Part shown: piece after piece, positions 23,813 through 35,090 of the stretch
Layout: each line of letters opens with the position of its first letter
How positions within the stretch are numbered: position 1 is the stretch's first letter
Origin: Patella vulgata
Lineage: Eukaryota; Mollusca; Gastropoda; Patellidae
Direction: 5' to 3'
Assembly (NCBI RefSeq): GCF_932274485.2
Contig: NC_065884.2
Location: forward strand, 40,629,540-40,693,539
DNA: 64,000 nt
Notes under the pieces: generated by a model
Told to the model about the DNA's origin: nothing
Seen by the model: only the letters and a program-made list of their open reading frames with translations
Database searches by the model: none
Program-made: the position numbers and the translations under genes

Positions 23813-25495
23813 CCCTTCTTCAGTTCCTCTTGCAAGTTGGGAAAATGATCCCTAGCCCATTGTTCGACGAGTATATCGTTTACACGATACACGCGACCGA
23901 AAACGTAAAGGGGATATGGGGAAGGAACGTGAAATCTATGACACAGAAAATACAAGCAATAATGTCCGCACACGACACTGTCGAGTCCTTGAATCCATCT
24001 CGGTTGGTAGTCAAGTTGTCGATCCTGGACGAAACGTCGAAAGGCTTTAAAGCTCGTGTCAGTTGTCGGTTGGAGAAAGCCTCACCGTGTTGCGCACCAT
24101 CCCCACGATCAGTCTCTTCGGCAGGCTTTCCTTGTCGAACAGATTGTCTAGGATGTGACTGGTGCGGTTGTCGGGAATGACCATGTCTCGGACCACCACG
24201 CGTTTCAGAGGATACTTGACGTTGGCCGATTGAAGTTGCTGTTCAATGCGTGTCCGGGTACTGGGAGTCAGTGTGACGAACGGGATATCCAGGTAGGCTT
24301 TCGTGAACTCGACTTTGTAGTCTTCTGCATCGTTTCCTTCGCCATACATCAGAAAAAAATTCGGGGAGTGTTTTTCCAATTTCAACCGCATGTCCACCCC
24401 CGCTAAGCAGATACCGATCTTGTAGACACATGTCGGTTGTACGTGACAAGGAGTAGGGTCGTCTGTCTAACCTTGTGGGTTCTCTCCGGGTCCTCCAGTT
24501 TCCTCCCACTGCTAAAGACCCCTACGTGCAAGCGAATTATTGAAATAAAATTGAACCATGTGTTAGTCCCGAAATGACCTAGTTTGTGTCGAGTGGACGT
24601 TAAACCCCATTTCTCTCTCTCTCTCTCTCTCTCTGTAGACACATGTCATGTCCAAGTGTAGACGTGACTGCAGTACAAAGGTGCGACTGGTAGCGACGGT
24701 TTTCTGGCGTTGCTCCAATCCTTTGTTATTCGGCGCCTGTCGTACACCATCCACCATGGTGGCCTTGGATCTCGTGGAATCGAACTGACTGGCGGTATCT
24801 TTTTCCCACAGGACTTGTTTCGACAGGTGATCGTTCTTGGCTACCTTACCGAAACTCAACAAATTCTCCAAGTAAGCCCGGTAGGGATAGTTCGGCAGAG
24901 AGGTGGTGACCAAGTTGTCGGCATTTTTTCCCAGGCGTAATTTGACGTCTTTGAACAACGAATGAAACAGGTTGTTCATGGGTGCGACTTGACTGTCGGC
25001 ATCCAGGTCACCTTTTTGGTCACCTTCAGGGCCAAGTGCAGCGTCATGTTGGCCAAATCGATGTAATCGTCGGTGGTATTGGAAATATGAAATTCGATGG
25101 GTCCGCTGTGGTTCAAGTCGGGTGTCCACAGATACTTTCTGATATTGGTCACTTTGTGTATGGCCGTCTGCGTGTCGGGTACACTGAACAAATTCTGCAA
25201 TTCGTCTCGCGTGCAGGGACAGGAATCATTGCGCATTACCTGCGTAGCCATGATCGAAGATATCTCGTTTGCGTCGTTTGTGAGAGGTGACCCGTGTCTT
25301 CTTCTTCCTCTTCGGACGATGTGAAGTGGACGGGGATCGTGGGGGGTCTTTTATAGGTTCCAGGTGGGCGACTGCATGTTCTTAAGTGTGTTGGACACTG
25401 CGAGCCAAAGCGTGTCCCGAGCGACTTTCTTCCAGTCCCATTTTTCCTGATCGCTGTCGGCGTCGAGCACGCTCTGCGGCGCGTCGAATTACCCA
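23813..25495 (-). pseudogene. Polinton/Maverick-like fossil: capsid-like and adenain-like protease regions
   Basis: Read on the minus strand, the region from about 25251 down to about 24060 resembles the major capsid protein of Polintons and adintoviruses (the family often annotated F54H12.2-like): words such as NNLFHSLF, YPYRAYLENLLSFG and LEKHSPNFFLMYGEG. Below 24060 a second region resembles the adenovirus-type cysteine protease of these elements (VCGHYCLYFL). A short coding-looking stretch at 25373-25495 may belong to a further gene. A SINE sits inside the capsid region. No polymerase, integrase or terminal repeats were seen. The copy is broken by several changes and much of the element is absent. 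It is still readable, so decay is moderate. The base composition is richer in GC than the surroundings. Confidence 0.75.
24435..24633 (+). mobile_element. SINE-1 (CT-tailed), 5'-truncated, inside the Polinton fossil
   Basis: Begins ggttgtacgtgacaagg and ends gacgttaaaccccatttc plus a (CT)n tail. It is flanked by a 14-bp target duplication, tgtagacacatgtc, at 24421-24434 and 24634-24647. The tRNA-like head present in the 38-kb copy is missing. The insertion is younger than the element it interrupts. Confidence 0.9.
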
Positions 25496-25580
25496 ATAAC
25501 ACTCAATGACACCCAATAACTGCCAATTACACCCAATAATTACACAATAACTCCAAAATAACACCCAATAACTCCAAAAT
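25487..25580. repeat. Short AT-rich minisatellite
   Basis: Imperfect repeats of acccaataac and ctccaaaataac over about 95 bases at the upstream edge of the Polinton fossil. Confidence 0.7.
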
Positions 25581-25655
25581 GTTGACTTTGGAAACACAAA
25601 ATAACAATTTAGTTCAATTTAAGAAGCCTCTCTGCTTTGTGCCCAAATCGGAGTT

Positions 25656-25930
25656 AAGTCAACTGGCGTGGTATCGAATCCCTGGTTGTACGTGAATCAA
25701 GTGGTGTGGTTTCGATTCCCCACATGTACGTGACAATTAGTAGGGTCGCCTGTCCAATCACGTGGGTTTTCTCTGGGTTCGGGTCCTCCGGTTTCGTCCC
25801 TCTGCTAAAGACCCTTACGCGCAAGCGAATTATTGAAATAAAATTAAACCATGTTAGTCCCGAAATGACCTAGTTTGTGTCAAGTGGACGTTAATCCCCA
25901 TTTCTCTCTCTCTCCCTCTCTTCATTCTCT
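25656..25930 (+). mobile_element. SINE-1 copy, nearly full length
   Basis: Flanked by a 14-bp target duplication, cccaaatcggagtt, at 25642-25655 and 25931-25944. A box-B-like sequence (ggtttcgattccc) lies near 25708, then the body gcaagcgaattattgaaata and gtggacgttaatccccattt, and a CT-rich tail. The A-box half of the tRNA-like head appears shortened. Confidence 0.85.
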
Positions 25931-25944
25931 CCCAAATCGGAGTT

Positions 25945-26237
25945 TCACGCTCACTCGCCTGAAGGGAGATAACTCGTGTATGTGGTTTTTGTTGACACTA
26001 ATGTTTGCTTTCGTTGCAATTCGTTGTAATGTATTGTAATTAGTGATTCATTAATAGTTTATTAAAACAGTAATTATATGCATGAAACAATATTATGGTA
26101 TATACAGTGCAATAAACAAATTAATATTAATTCTAGCTATATTTATTTATATTTTGAAAATGTGTCGATTGTCATTTTCGGCCATCGACATCGTATAACT
26201 TATTTTGAAATAAATAAATGAAACGAATTTAGTTAGT
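25945..26237. other. Unassigned spacer
   Basis: AT-rich, no gene or known element. Confidence 0.4.
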
Positions 26238-27475
26238 ACCGCCTACAATTAATTGTAGGCGGTTCGTCCGTCAGTCTGTCTGTCCGTCCGTCTGTCTGTC
26301 CGTCACACTTTTTGGGACACAATAACTCTCCTTCTAATTGACCTAGAATGTTCAAACTTGGTGTAGGTGTTTATGGGGTCAATGCCTTGATGGAGTTCGA
26401 ATATGAGCATTTTCTACTTAGGGTAAGCAGAGATAAGCAATTTGATTGGTTGATGCTTTGGGACACCATAACTTTAGTTCTAATTAAGTGAGAGTGATGA
26501 AACTTGGTGTATAGTTTCATTACATCAATACCTTGACTAAGTTCGATAATGAGCATTTTCTGCTCAGGGTAAGCAGAGCGATAAGCAATTTGATTGGCCG
26601 AGAGTTTGGAACACAATAACTCTCCATCTCCTTCTAATTGAGCTAGAATGTTCAAACTTGGTGTAGGTGTTTATTAGGTCAATGCCTTGATGGAGTGTGA
26701 AGATGACCATTTTCTGCTTAGGGTAAGTAGAGATAAGCAATTTGATTGGTTGATGCTTTGGACACGATAACTTTAGTTCAAATTAAGTGAGGGTGATGAA
26801 ACTTGGTGTATAGTTTCATTACATCAATACCTTGACCAAGTTCGATATTGAGCATGTTCTGCTCAGGGTAAGCAGAGCGATAAGCAATTTGATTGGGCGA
26901 GACTTTGGAACACAATAACTCTCCTTCTAATTGAGTTAGAATGTTCAAACTTGGTGTAGGTGTTTATGAGGTCAATGCCTTGATAGAGTGCGAAGATGAG
27001 CATTTTCTGCTGATGGTAAGTAGAGATAAGCAATTTGATTGGTTGATCCTTTGGGACACGATAACTTTAGTTCTAATTAAGTGAGAGTGATGAAACTTGG
27101 TGTATAGTTTCATTACGTCAATACCTTGACTAAGTTCGATGATGAGAATTGTCTGCTTAGGCTAAGGAGCAATAAGCATTTTGATTGGTCAAGACTTTGG
27201 AACATAACAACTCTGCTTCTAATCGAGGTAGAATGTTTAAACTTGATGTAGATGTTCGTCTTGACTGAGTTCAATGATTAACATATCAAGCTAGAGATAA
27301 GCAAGATAACTTTGATTCTGTCTGATAGAGAGTGATGAAACTTAGTGTATAGTTGATAATCAGTTTGATTGCTCGATACTTTTGAAAAAAATAGATGTGC
27401 GATTAATTAATATGTGTCATCTATTTATTTGGGGATTTCGGCGGGGGACATCAGCCTCACTGTTGGCTTGTTTTT
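26238..27475 (-). mobile_element. Palindrome-capped element with ~148-bp tandem cargo
   Basis: A perfect 26-bp palindrome at 26238-26263 (arms accgcctacaatt / aattgtaggcggt) is followed by a GTCT/GTCC microsatellite (26262-26302), then tandem modules at about 26313, 26459, 26608, 26758, 26907, 27055 and 27203. Odd and even modules form two classes (aataactctccttctaattg versus ataactttagttctaatta), so the true period is a ~297-bp dimer. The far end carries cggcgggggacatcagcc (about 27439). Read on the minus strand the order is head, tandem cargo, purine-rich microsatellite, terminal hairpin: the same plan as the hairpin-tail elements, with unrelated sequence. Confidence 0.7.
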
Positions 27476-27521
27476 TTATCAAATTTGGTCAACGTCAAAG
27501 CTGTTCTTTCTGATAGATGCT

Positions 27522-27628
27522 GACTGTGTGGGCGTATTACCACATTTTCGAAGTGCTAATGTAGACCTCTGATATGCTGCTGACTGTGTGGGCGTATTTC
27601 CACATTTTCAAAGTGCTAATGTAGACCT
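27522..27628. repeat. Two tandem 56-bp units
   Basis: tgctgactgtgtgggcgtat plus tNccacattttc occurs at about 27527 and 27583, each followed by aagtgctaatgtagacct. The core tgtgggcgtat matches the tail hairpin of the H elements. Confidence 0.75.
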
Positions 27629-27778
27629 TTTTCTTGAAGAGCTTCTTTTCCTATATTGCCACCAACTTATGCTGTTACAATTTAAATGTCTGCTTTGTAT
27701 TTTATTACATTATATATTTATCTTTTAAATAAAGTATACGTCGTAGTTACTTGTAGTATATTTTATTATATAATTATA

Positions 27779-29036
27779 CTCTTCAAAAAAAGTATTGAAA
27801 TGCAAATACCTATGCAGGTTGTGATATGATAAATAGTCATGGACACTTGACATGCTTTGAGAGTATGTTCACAGATGAAGAACTTATCGCCCCAACAGAA
27901 CCACTGACCAGCACGTGCGACACGCAATAGCGCCACGTGGGAGGGGTTCATTGTCAAATTTGACACTACAAGGAAGGGTTGATGAAAACTGCCGCGTGCT
28001 GGTTTATCCTATCCATGTTGGCTTTCCTGTCGGTTCTTGCATAAGATTTACTGTTTAGCATATCTTTGCTTCAGTGTGTTATGTTTAATTTGCAATGAGA
28101 CTTCTTCAACATTATGAACGTCTACGTGCTATTTGCATGCTTCAAATGGGTTCTAGACAGCGAGCAGTAGCCAACATGCTTAATGTGTCACAGTCTGTGA
28201 TCAGCAGACTGTTGAACCAGTACCAACAAACACACAATGTTGTTCAGGTCGTCCTAGAGCCACTACACAAGCCCAGGGTCGATACATTCGTACACAGGTC
28301 CTGCGAACGACCAATCAGCTTTCTGTAAACTTGTACCAAGTTACAGGAATTAGAGTTACACCCAAAATGATTTAGAAATTGGCTACGTGCGGCCCGCCGC
28401 AAGTTGTGCCTCCATTAACTCGCCAGCACATGGGAAACAGGCGTCAATGGTGTAGGCAGCGTAGAAATTGGGGTAATCATCGATGGCGTGTGTAATGTTC
28501 TCAGATGAGTCCAGATTTACTCTGGATTTCACCGATAGGCGTGCTCGCGTTTGGAGGCGTGTAAATGAGCTTCATGCTAACGTTAACGTCAGACAGCATG
28601 ACAGATTCGGAATCACCATGACTGTCAGAATGAATTTGCATATTATTCAAGGAATGGTCACTGTTGTGTACTACCGTGACCACAACCTGGCACCGATAGT
28701 TCTGCCCTTTGCTGAACGTGCAGGTCGACGTTTCATCTTTCAAGATGATAATGCCCTTGCCCACCGCGCTCGTGTCGTGAATGACTACCTCCAGCGTCAC
28801 CACATTGTCCATATGCCTTGGCCAGCCATGAGTCCTGACCTTTCCCCTATAGAGCATGTCTGGGACATGATCGGGAGATGCGTTCGTCGACGTCAACGTC
28901 AACAGACAAGAATTGGCCGTGGCACTGCAAGAGGAGTGGGTCAGATTGCCCCAAATCGTGATTGGGCGGTTGATTAGGAGCATGCCACGACGAATTGCTG
29001 AACGTCTGAGGATTGGTGGAGCAATTACTCATTACT
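27779..29036 (+). pseudogene. Tc1/mariner transposon, decayed copy
   Basis: The left end at 27779 follows TA and reads ctcttcaaaaaaagtattg, like the left end of the intact copy at 59499. An N-terminal helix-turn-helix (LNVSQSVISRLLNQYQQ) starts at 28095. The frame is lost near 28240-28480, then resumes with MFSDESRFTLDF, IFQDDNALAHRARV and MSPDLSPIEHVWD, so all three catalytic acidic residues of a DD34E triad are still visible. Another shift near 28900 precedes the C-terminal RIAERLRIGGAITHY and its stop at about 29036. No right terminal repeat was found. It is non-functional: at least two frameshifts, and internal sequence missing compared with the 339-residue intact protein. Confidence 0.85.
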
Positions 29037-29230
29037 AAGACAAAAATCAAAAACGTCCATTTTCACTTTTGACAGTGAAGTGGGGCCGTTAGATAAGCCG
29101 CCCAGATGAACTGTTTATGTTCATTTGTAGGCAGTTGGCCTGTTATTAACATACACTGGTTACCTCTAATAAGAGGCTTTTTGATGTTTGGTTGCAATTA
29201 CATTTAGAATTCAGAATGGTTATTGGTAAG

Positions 29231-29504
29231 TAGAGAGAGAAATGGGGTTTAACGTCCACTCGACTCACACTAGGTCATTTTGGGACTAATATATGATTCA
29301 ATTTTATTTTAATAATTCGCTTGCACATAGGGGTCTTTAACAGTGGGAGGAAACCAGATGACCTTGTGAAAACCCACGAGATTGGACAGACGACCATACT
29401 CCTTGTCACGTACAAGTGGGGAATTGAAACCACACCACTTGATTCAATGACAGGCCTTTATGATGCAAAGCACATGCATTAACCATTCAACCACCGAAAC
29501 TCCT
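29231..29504 (-). mobile_element. SINE-1 copy
   Basis: On the minus strand: a tRNA-like head with ggtggttgaatggttaatg (A box region) and ggtttcaattcccc (B box), the body including caagcgaattattaaaata, ending with gtggacgttaaaccccattt and CT repeats. Full length, moderately diverged. Confidence 0.85.
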
Positions 29505-29510
29505 ATGTGT

Positions 29511-29746
29511 AAAAAGAGAGAGAGAGAAATGGGGTTCAACGTTCAATAGACATAAACTGTCATTTCGGGACTAACCTACGATTCAATTTAACTTCAATAA
29601 TTTGCTTGCACCAGGAGTCTTTAGTAGCAAGAGGACCAGAGAAAATCCATGTTCACGTCCGGTATCAAAACCAAGCCGCTTGTATCAATGACAGACCTTA
29701 TGAACTTAAGTGCATGCATCAGACCACTTGACCATCCAGCTCTTCC
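29511..29746 (-). mobile_element. SINE-1 copy, more diverged
   Basis: Starts with GA repeats and aaatggggttcaacg. The rest of the body aligns with the neighbouring copy at 29231-29504 but has several deletions. The two lie in the same direction, 7 bp apart. Confidence 0.75.
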
Positions 29747-29849
29747 TAGGTTAAAGAACATTTGGTTATTGGTTGACTGAGTTTCACATTTAGAACAGCA
29801 AATAATAGATTCTATTAAAGGTTTTAATTGTTATATCTTGCATCCGAAA

Positions 29850-31787
29850 ATGATGTTTATTTAATATTAAATTTACATTAAAATGGTCGGTTAGATTTCC
29901 ATCATTTTGCTCTGACGTAAATCTAACATAAAGTTTACGTCATTTTCTGACATAAATCTCAGAAAATGATGTAAATATAACGTAAAGATAGGTTGCCAGG
30001 CAACAAAACATACGCCCACAGCAGCTAAATCGTCTGAGCAGTCGTCAAGGGTTGTCGCATATTTATTCCATACAGATCAGATTATAAATTTTGTCGTTTG
30101 AGGATTTACAAGGTTAGACAAACTGAAACAAGGGGCTCAACTCTGGAAGTAATCTACAGAAATTGTTGAAATTTGACAGGCTTTTTCGTTTTACTAATTT
30201 AAATAATGCATCTAAATTTCATACAGATCACATGATCACTTTTGTCATTCAAACGTTCACAATCGCCATAACTCTAGAAATTATTGACGGAAATTGCTGA
30301 AATTCAATAGACCTGTTTCACAAATTTAAATGATGCATATAAATTTCATACATATCGGATGATAACTATCATTAATTGAGCATTAACAAGGTTTAACAAA
30401 GTGAAACAAGGGCAATAACTCTAGAAGTAATTATTGTAAATTGCTGAAATTCAATAGCCTTTTTCGTTTCACTAATTTAAATCATGCATATAAATTTCAC
30501 AAAGATCGGGTGTTAACTTTTTGCGTTAGAGCGTTCACAAGGCTCAATAAAGTGAAACAAGGGCCATAACTCTAGACGTAATAAACGGAAATTGCTGAAA
30601 TTCAATAGGCTTCTTCGTTTCACTAATCTAAATAAGGCATATAAATTTCACAAAGATCGAATGATAACTTTTGGCGTTGGAGCATTCACAAGGTTCAATA
30701 AAGTGAAACAAGGTCCATAACTCTAGACGTAATAAATGGAAATTACTGAAATTTAATAGGCTTCTTTGTTTCACCAATTTATATAATGCATGTACATTTC
30801 AGAAAGATCGGATGATAACTTTTGGAGTTAGAGTGTTCACAAGGTTCAATAAAGTGAAACAAGGGTTATAACTCTAGACATAATAAACAGAAATTGCTGA
30901 AATTCAATAGGATTCTTCGTCTCACTAATTTAAATAATGCATATAATTTTCAGAAAGATTGAATGATAACTTTTGATGTTAGAGCGTTCACAAGGATCAA
31001 TAAAGTGAAACAAGGGCCATAACTCTAGATGTAATAAACGGAAATTGCTGAAATTCAATAGGCTTCTTTGTTTCAGTAAACTAAATAATGCATATAAATT
31101 TCAGAAAGATCGGATGATAACTTTTGATGTTAAAGCGCTCACAAGGCTCACTAAAGTGAAACAAGGGCCATAACTCTAGACGTAATAAACGGAAATTGCT
31201 GAAATTCAATAGGCTTCTTCGTTTCACTAATTTAAATAATGCATGTAAATTTCAGAAAGATCAGATGATAACTTTTGGAGTTAGAGCTTTCACAAGGTTC
31301 AATAAAGTGAAACAAGGGCCATAACTCTAGACATAATAAACAGAAATTGTTGAAATTCAATAGGCTTCTTCGATTCACTAACTTAAATATTGCATATAAA
31401 TTTCACAAAGATCGTATGTTAACTTTTGGCATTAGAGCTTTCATAAGGTTCAACAAAGTGAAAAAGGGCCATAACTCTAGACATAATAAACGGAAATTAT
31501 TGAAATTAAATAGGCTTCTTCATCTCACTAATGTAAACAACATATATCAATTTTAAAACAATTGGATGATAACTTTTGGCGTTTGAGCGTTCACAAGAAA
31601 TTGTGGACGATGGACGGACCGGGGCGACGGCAATATACGTCCACATTTCATTGTGGGCGGATAAAAATGATGAAAACTTTACATTACGTCATTTCCTGAC
31701 GTAAAATTATCGTTAAAAAGATGAGCAAAATGATGGTAAACTGACAGACCATTTTTACGTAAATTTTACGAAAATTTAACATCATGT
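29850..31787. mobile_element. Fold-back MITE split by element H5
   Basis: The left arm (29850-29986) and right arm (31668-31787) are inverted copies of each other: left tccatcattttgctctgacg against the reverse complement of right gagcaaaatgatggtaaac, and left aaatggtcgg against right gaccattttta. Without the insertion the element would be a ~260-bp near-palindrome. No coding capacity; no clear target duplication seen. Confidence 0.7.
29987..31667 (+). mobile_element. Hairpin-tail element H5 (type a, ~151-bp tandem cargo)
   Basis: Head aggttgccaggcaacaaaac at 29990, with atacgcccac following. About nine ~151-bp units follow (the phrase gggccataactctag or a variant at about 30409, 30561, 30711, 30863, 31013, 31165, 31314 and 31465). 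The tail ggggcgacggcaatatacgt is followed by the stem-loop ending ttgtgggcggataaaaa. It inserted into the fold-back MITE next to an A-run (taaa before, tgatg after), with no obvious target duplication beyond an A or T. Confidence 0.8.
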
Positions 31788-32009
31788 TGTTATGTGGGAC
31801 ACTGCTTGCTTCTCTCATGTTTAGTTTAAAGCTACCCACAAGGAAAGATATGTTATAGATATGCATACAAATTATATCCATCATTTAAATGATTTCATAA
31901 AAAAAATGACAAAATTATGGATTTAGCTTAAAATTGCTTCGAAAATAAAACAATATAATAGACACAAATATATAATTTATTGCATAATTAAAATCAATAC
32001 ATCAATAAA

Positions 32010-32672
32010 TATAGGTTGCCAGTCAACCAAATGAACACCCAGAGCAGCTAAGTCATCTGTGCAGTCCTAAAGAGTTGTGGCCCATTTATTCTTTTCTGGG
32101 TAACAACCCATGTTGTAATCATCAGAAATAATTAAATTTGATTAGCTTCTAGTTTTTCCTGATGTTAAGCTTTACAATACAAGTTTAATTCAACAGGAAA
32201 ATAACTTTAGCCACTGGAGGGTCCACAAGATTCTTAAATTGATCAACGGCAATAACTCTGAAAGTAATCCTAAGCTTCTACAGCTCATGAGCATAAACAC
32301 CGTTTATAAATGTAACGGCAATCAAAAGATAGCTTTGTGATCTAGATTGTCCACAAGTATTTTCAAAAAGATCAAGGGTCATAATTCTGGCAGTAAAAAT
32401 ATCAAATGGGCTTCTTTGTGTGATGAACGTAAACTCTGTGTAAAAATTCAATTGGATGATAACTTTCTAGGGTGTCAACAAGATTTTTCAAATTGATCAA
32501 GGGCCATAACTCTGCCAGTAACTATCAGAAATGAACATAAACACTGTGTTTCATGACCTTTTACACTGTGTATAAAATTTCAAGTTAATAACTTCACGCT
32601 CTAGTAAACAATAACCGATGGACAGGAGTAAGGATAACATATGACCAAATTTCAATATGGGAATATAAAAAT
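32010..32672 (+). mobile_element. Hairpin-tail element H6 (type a, old)
   Basis: Head taggttgccagtcaaccaaa; about three decayed ~150-bp units (cataactctgccagtaacta); tail ggacaggagtaaggataaca and a degraded hairpin ending aatatgggaatataaaaa. Clearly older than H1 or H5. Confidence 0.7.
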
Positions 32673-32718
32673 TCATGATTATTACATATACGAATTTACA
32701 TAATAATAATAAGCTAAT

Positions 32719-32741
32719 ATATATATATATATATATAATTT
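32719..32741. repeat. (TA)n microsatellite
   Basis: About eleven TA dinucleotides. Confidence 0.9.
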
Positions 32742-33121
32742 GATGTAAGATTGTAATTACTCTTACATGTACTTAATATCTACAGCTAAAAACAGTTTCT
32801 GTTTATTTCTATGTTATATACACGCAATTAAATATATAGAAAATATTAATCACCTACATACACAAAATTTAAACATCACAATGGTAGATGATATAAGAAA
32901 ACCAGATGATTATTAAGATGGGGTATGAAAAAAGAGTATTGAATTGGGTGGATCTGATGTGTAATTTAAAGGAGCTAAATTGCTACTATTCAGGACCTAG
33001 ATATTGACAAGAAATTGGTCGCATGTAATCTGAATATATATAAACTGATTTACATTCAATCGTTTCCGTTTTTACTAATTTCAAATCAGTATGTTCGGCG
33101 AGATACACCAGAAGTCTCAAT
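32742..33121. other. Unassigned spacer
   Basis: AT-rich, no gene or known element. Confidence 0.4.
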
Positions 33122-33325
33122 TTAATGGTAATCTCTAGATTCCAGTCTATTGCACATGCACTCCAGATAAGAATATTGCGTCACCTTTTGACATAATTTG
33201 AGGAATGTCAGGCATTGTTCTTTCTTGTCCCTTGAAACAAATGTTGATTTAAATTGACAAATAATTCGTGTTTTCAATGTGAAAGACTTTGGATGATATT
33301 GAGTTAGAGACTTAGCTACTTTAAG
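33122..33325 (+). repeat. Dispersed repeat R3, copy 1 (unoccupied MITE site)
   Basis: Similar to the reverse complement of 38690-38880: both contain gatttaaattgac and, at the end, atattgagttagagactt. Its last 25 bases also match the left flank of the TTAA MITE at 15395-15417. Here the sequence runs on past TTAA without the MITE. Confidence 0.65.
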
Positions 33326-35090
33326 TGATAGAACAAGCTCTCTGTTTATTAATTTTATTTTCATTTTTGTTTACTGTGTCAACACAAGAACACACTTTAT
33401 CTGTAAAAGTAATATTTTCAATGTACACAGGTTGTCATCCCACAAAGCAAATTAGCACATAAAATCCAATGAAATTGACAACAGGTAAAACATTTTTAAT
33501 TGTGCTATGTTTGGTCTTACCAGTTACAGCTTAAACAGAGTAGCCAATCATAAGGAAACCATGAGTTACTTGTAACTTATCATGTCTGAACTTCTGTCAT
33601 TTTCTAACTGTATAAATATAAAGCAAAACTACATGGCACGTCCAAGAAACATATATTTACAGTTACAACTAATAAACAAACATTAAATCATGCCTAGTAG
33701 ACATGCTATACATACAATCATTTACAATTTACATTCATTTAATGTATAGTAATATGATACCATAGGCATACAGACTCCATAATTTTTAGTATGGAAAGCA
33801 ACCCCTGCCAGAATAATACAGCTTTTGTCTAATATTATATTTACCTTCATAATTTAGAATGAACTGGAAAAATCTAAATTATTTAAAAACTTTGCGCAAA
33901 TTATTGGGCACTTCTACCAGAATATTATATTGCATGATTGCTAAAAACATTGTGGGGAAAACCCTCCCTTTTGTCTAGATCGATGCCTTTGTTTGATACA
34001 AATATATCTTAAACATATGTACCGGTAACTGGTTTAAGCTTGATAAGAAAACTTTCTGACTGAGAACATTATTATTATTGCTAGTAATACATTGTGCCTT
34101 TCTTCTTAATGAAAAAAAAAAATTTTTCCCTTAGAAACTGTCCCTATTTTCTTCAAAGAAAACATTCATATCATTTGAATGTTTGCCATGTGATTGGTAC
34201 AGTACAATCATACTCTATATGCCCCATGTTCTGTGCATGATTGTCCACATGATTGTCCAAACCTCTGCAGATGATCAGTCCATGCTTTTATGATTACAAT
34301 TCTTGTCAGAAGAATAGCTTATCATAGGTGATTGAGATTGGCACATTGTCTACAGAGCCTGAGTCTTGTAGACTAAAAAAAACCTTTTATAATAGTAAGT
34401 GTTGGAGCATCACAACAAACACACATAAACAGAAAGGGATAGCAATGTTAATGTGTTTGATTACAAAAATGTCATGATGAGCAATAACACAGTATTGGAT
34501 GCCAATACAATATATGCTAGCTCACAGCAAGTCATCCGGCTCAAAGAAAAGAGTGACTATTTCCATCTAACCCCGAATGCACAAATCCTGTTTAAAGAAT
34601 AATTCATTAATAACTTTCCTTTAAAATCTACTAAATATTTTAAGGTAAAGGAAATGACTATGTAAATAATGTAAAGACATGCTTTAACAGCTTTTTCATT
34701 GGTTTCATCCCTGTAATAAAGATAATATAACATACAACATACTATGCCCTAACTGTAATGTGGGCGTATAAAAATGTGAACGGACCATGGACATTTCAAT
34801 ATATATGACCTAATTAAAGTAAAGGACCTAAACTTCTTTAAGGTAAAAATAAAGCATTTCATTGGGTTATCTGATGTGTTATTTCATTAATGATGGGACA
34901 AGCTCTTTAAGGTTACATTTTTTATTCAAAGGATTGAGTAAAAGTCAGCTTGTTTACTGATTTTAATTAATTTTGGGGTCACTGTGTTAATATATACTGA
35001 GCAAATATATTAACGAAGACATACTGTCACCCCACAGAAGAAATTGACAATTTAATTTTTGACAGAAATTAAAAAGGTCTCGCCATGTAT
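33326..35090. other. Mostly unique non-coding DNA downstream of ATG101
   Basis: No exon recognised. 33335-33500 resembles 34880-35070 (acaagctct and a cagaagaaattgac/aatgaaattgac word), suggesting an old local duplication. A stray hairpin-tail remnant, gtaatgtgggcgtataaaaa, lies at 34756-34776. Confidence 0.45.

Noticed and set aside
24155-25324. Plus-strand frames in the Polinton fossil
   Set aside because: Antisense to the capsid-like text and without recognisable similarity.
33122-33364. 80-codon minus frame in repeat R3
   Set aside because: The related copy at 38690-38890 does not keep the frame.
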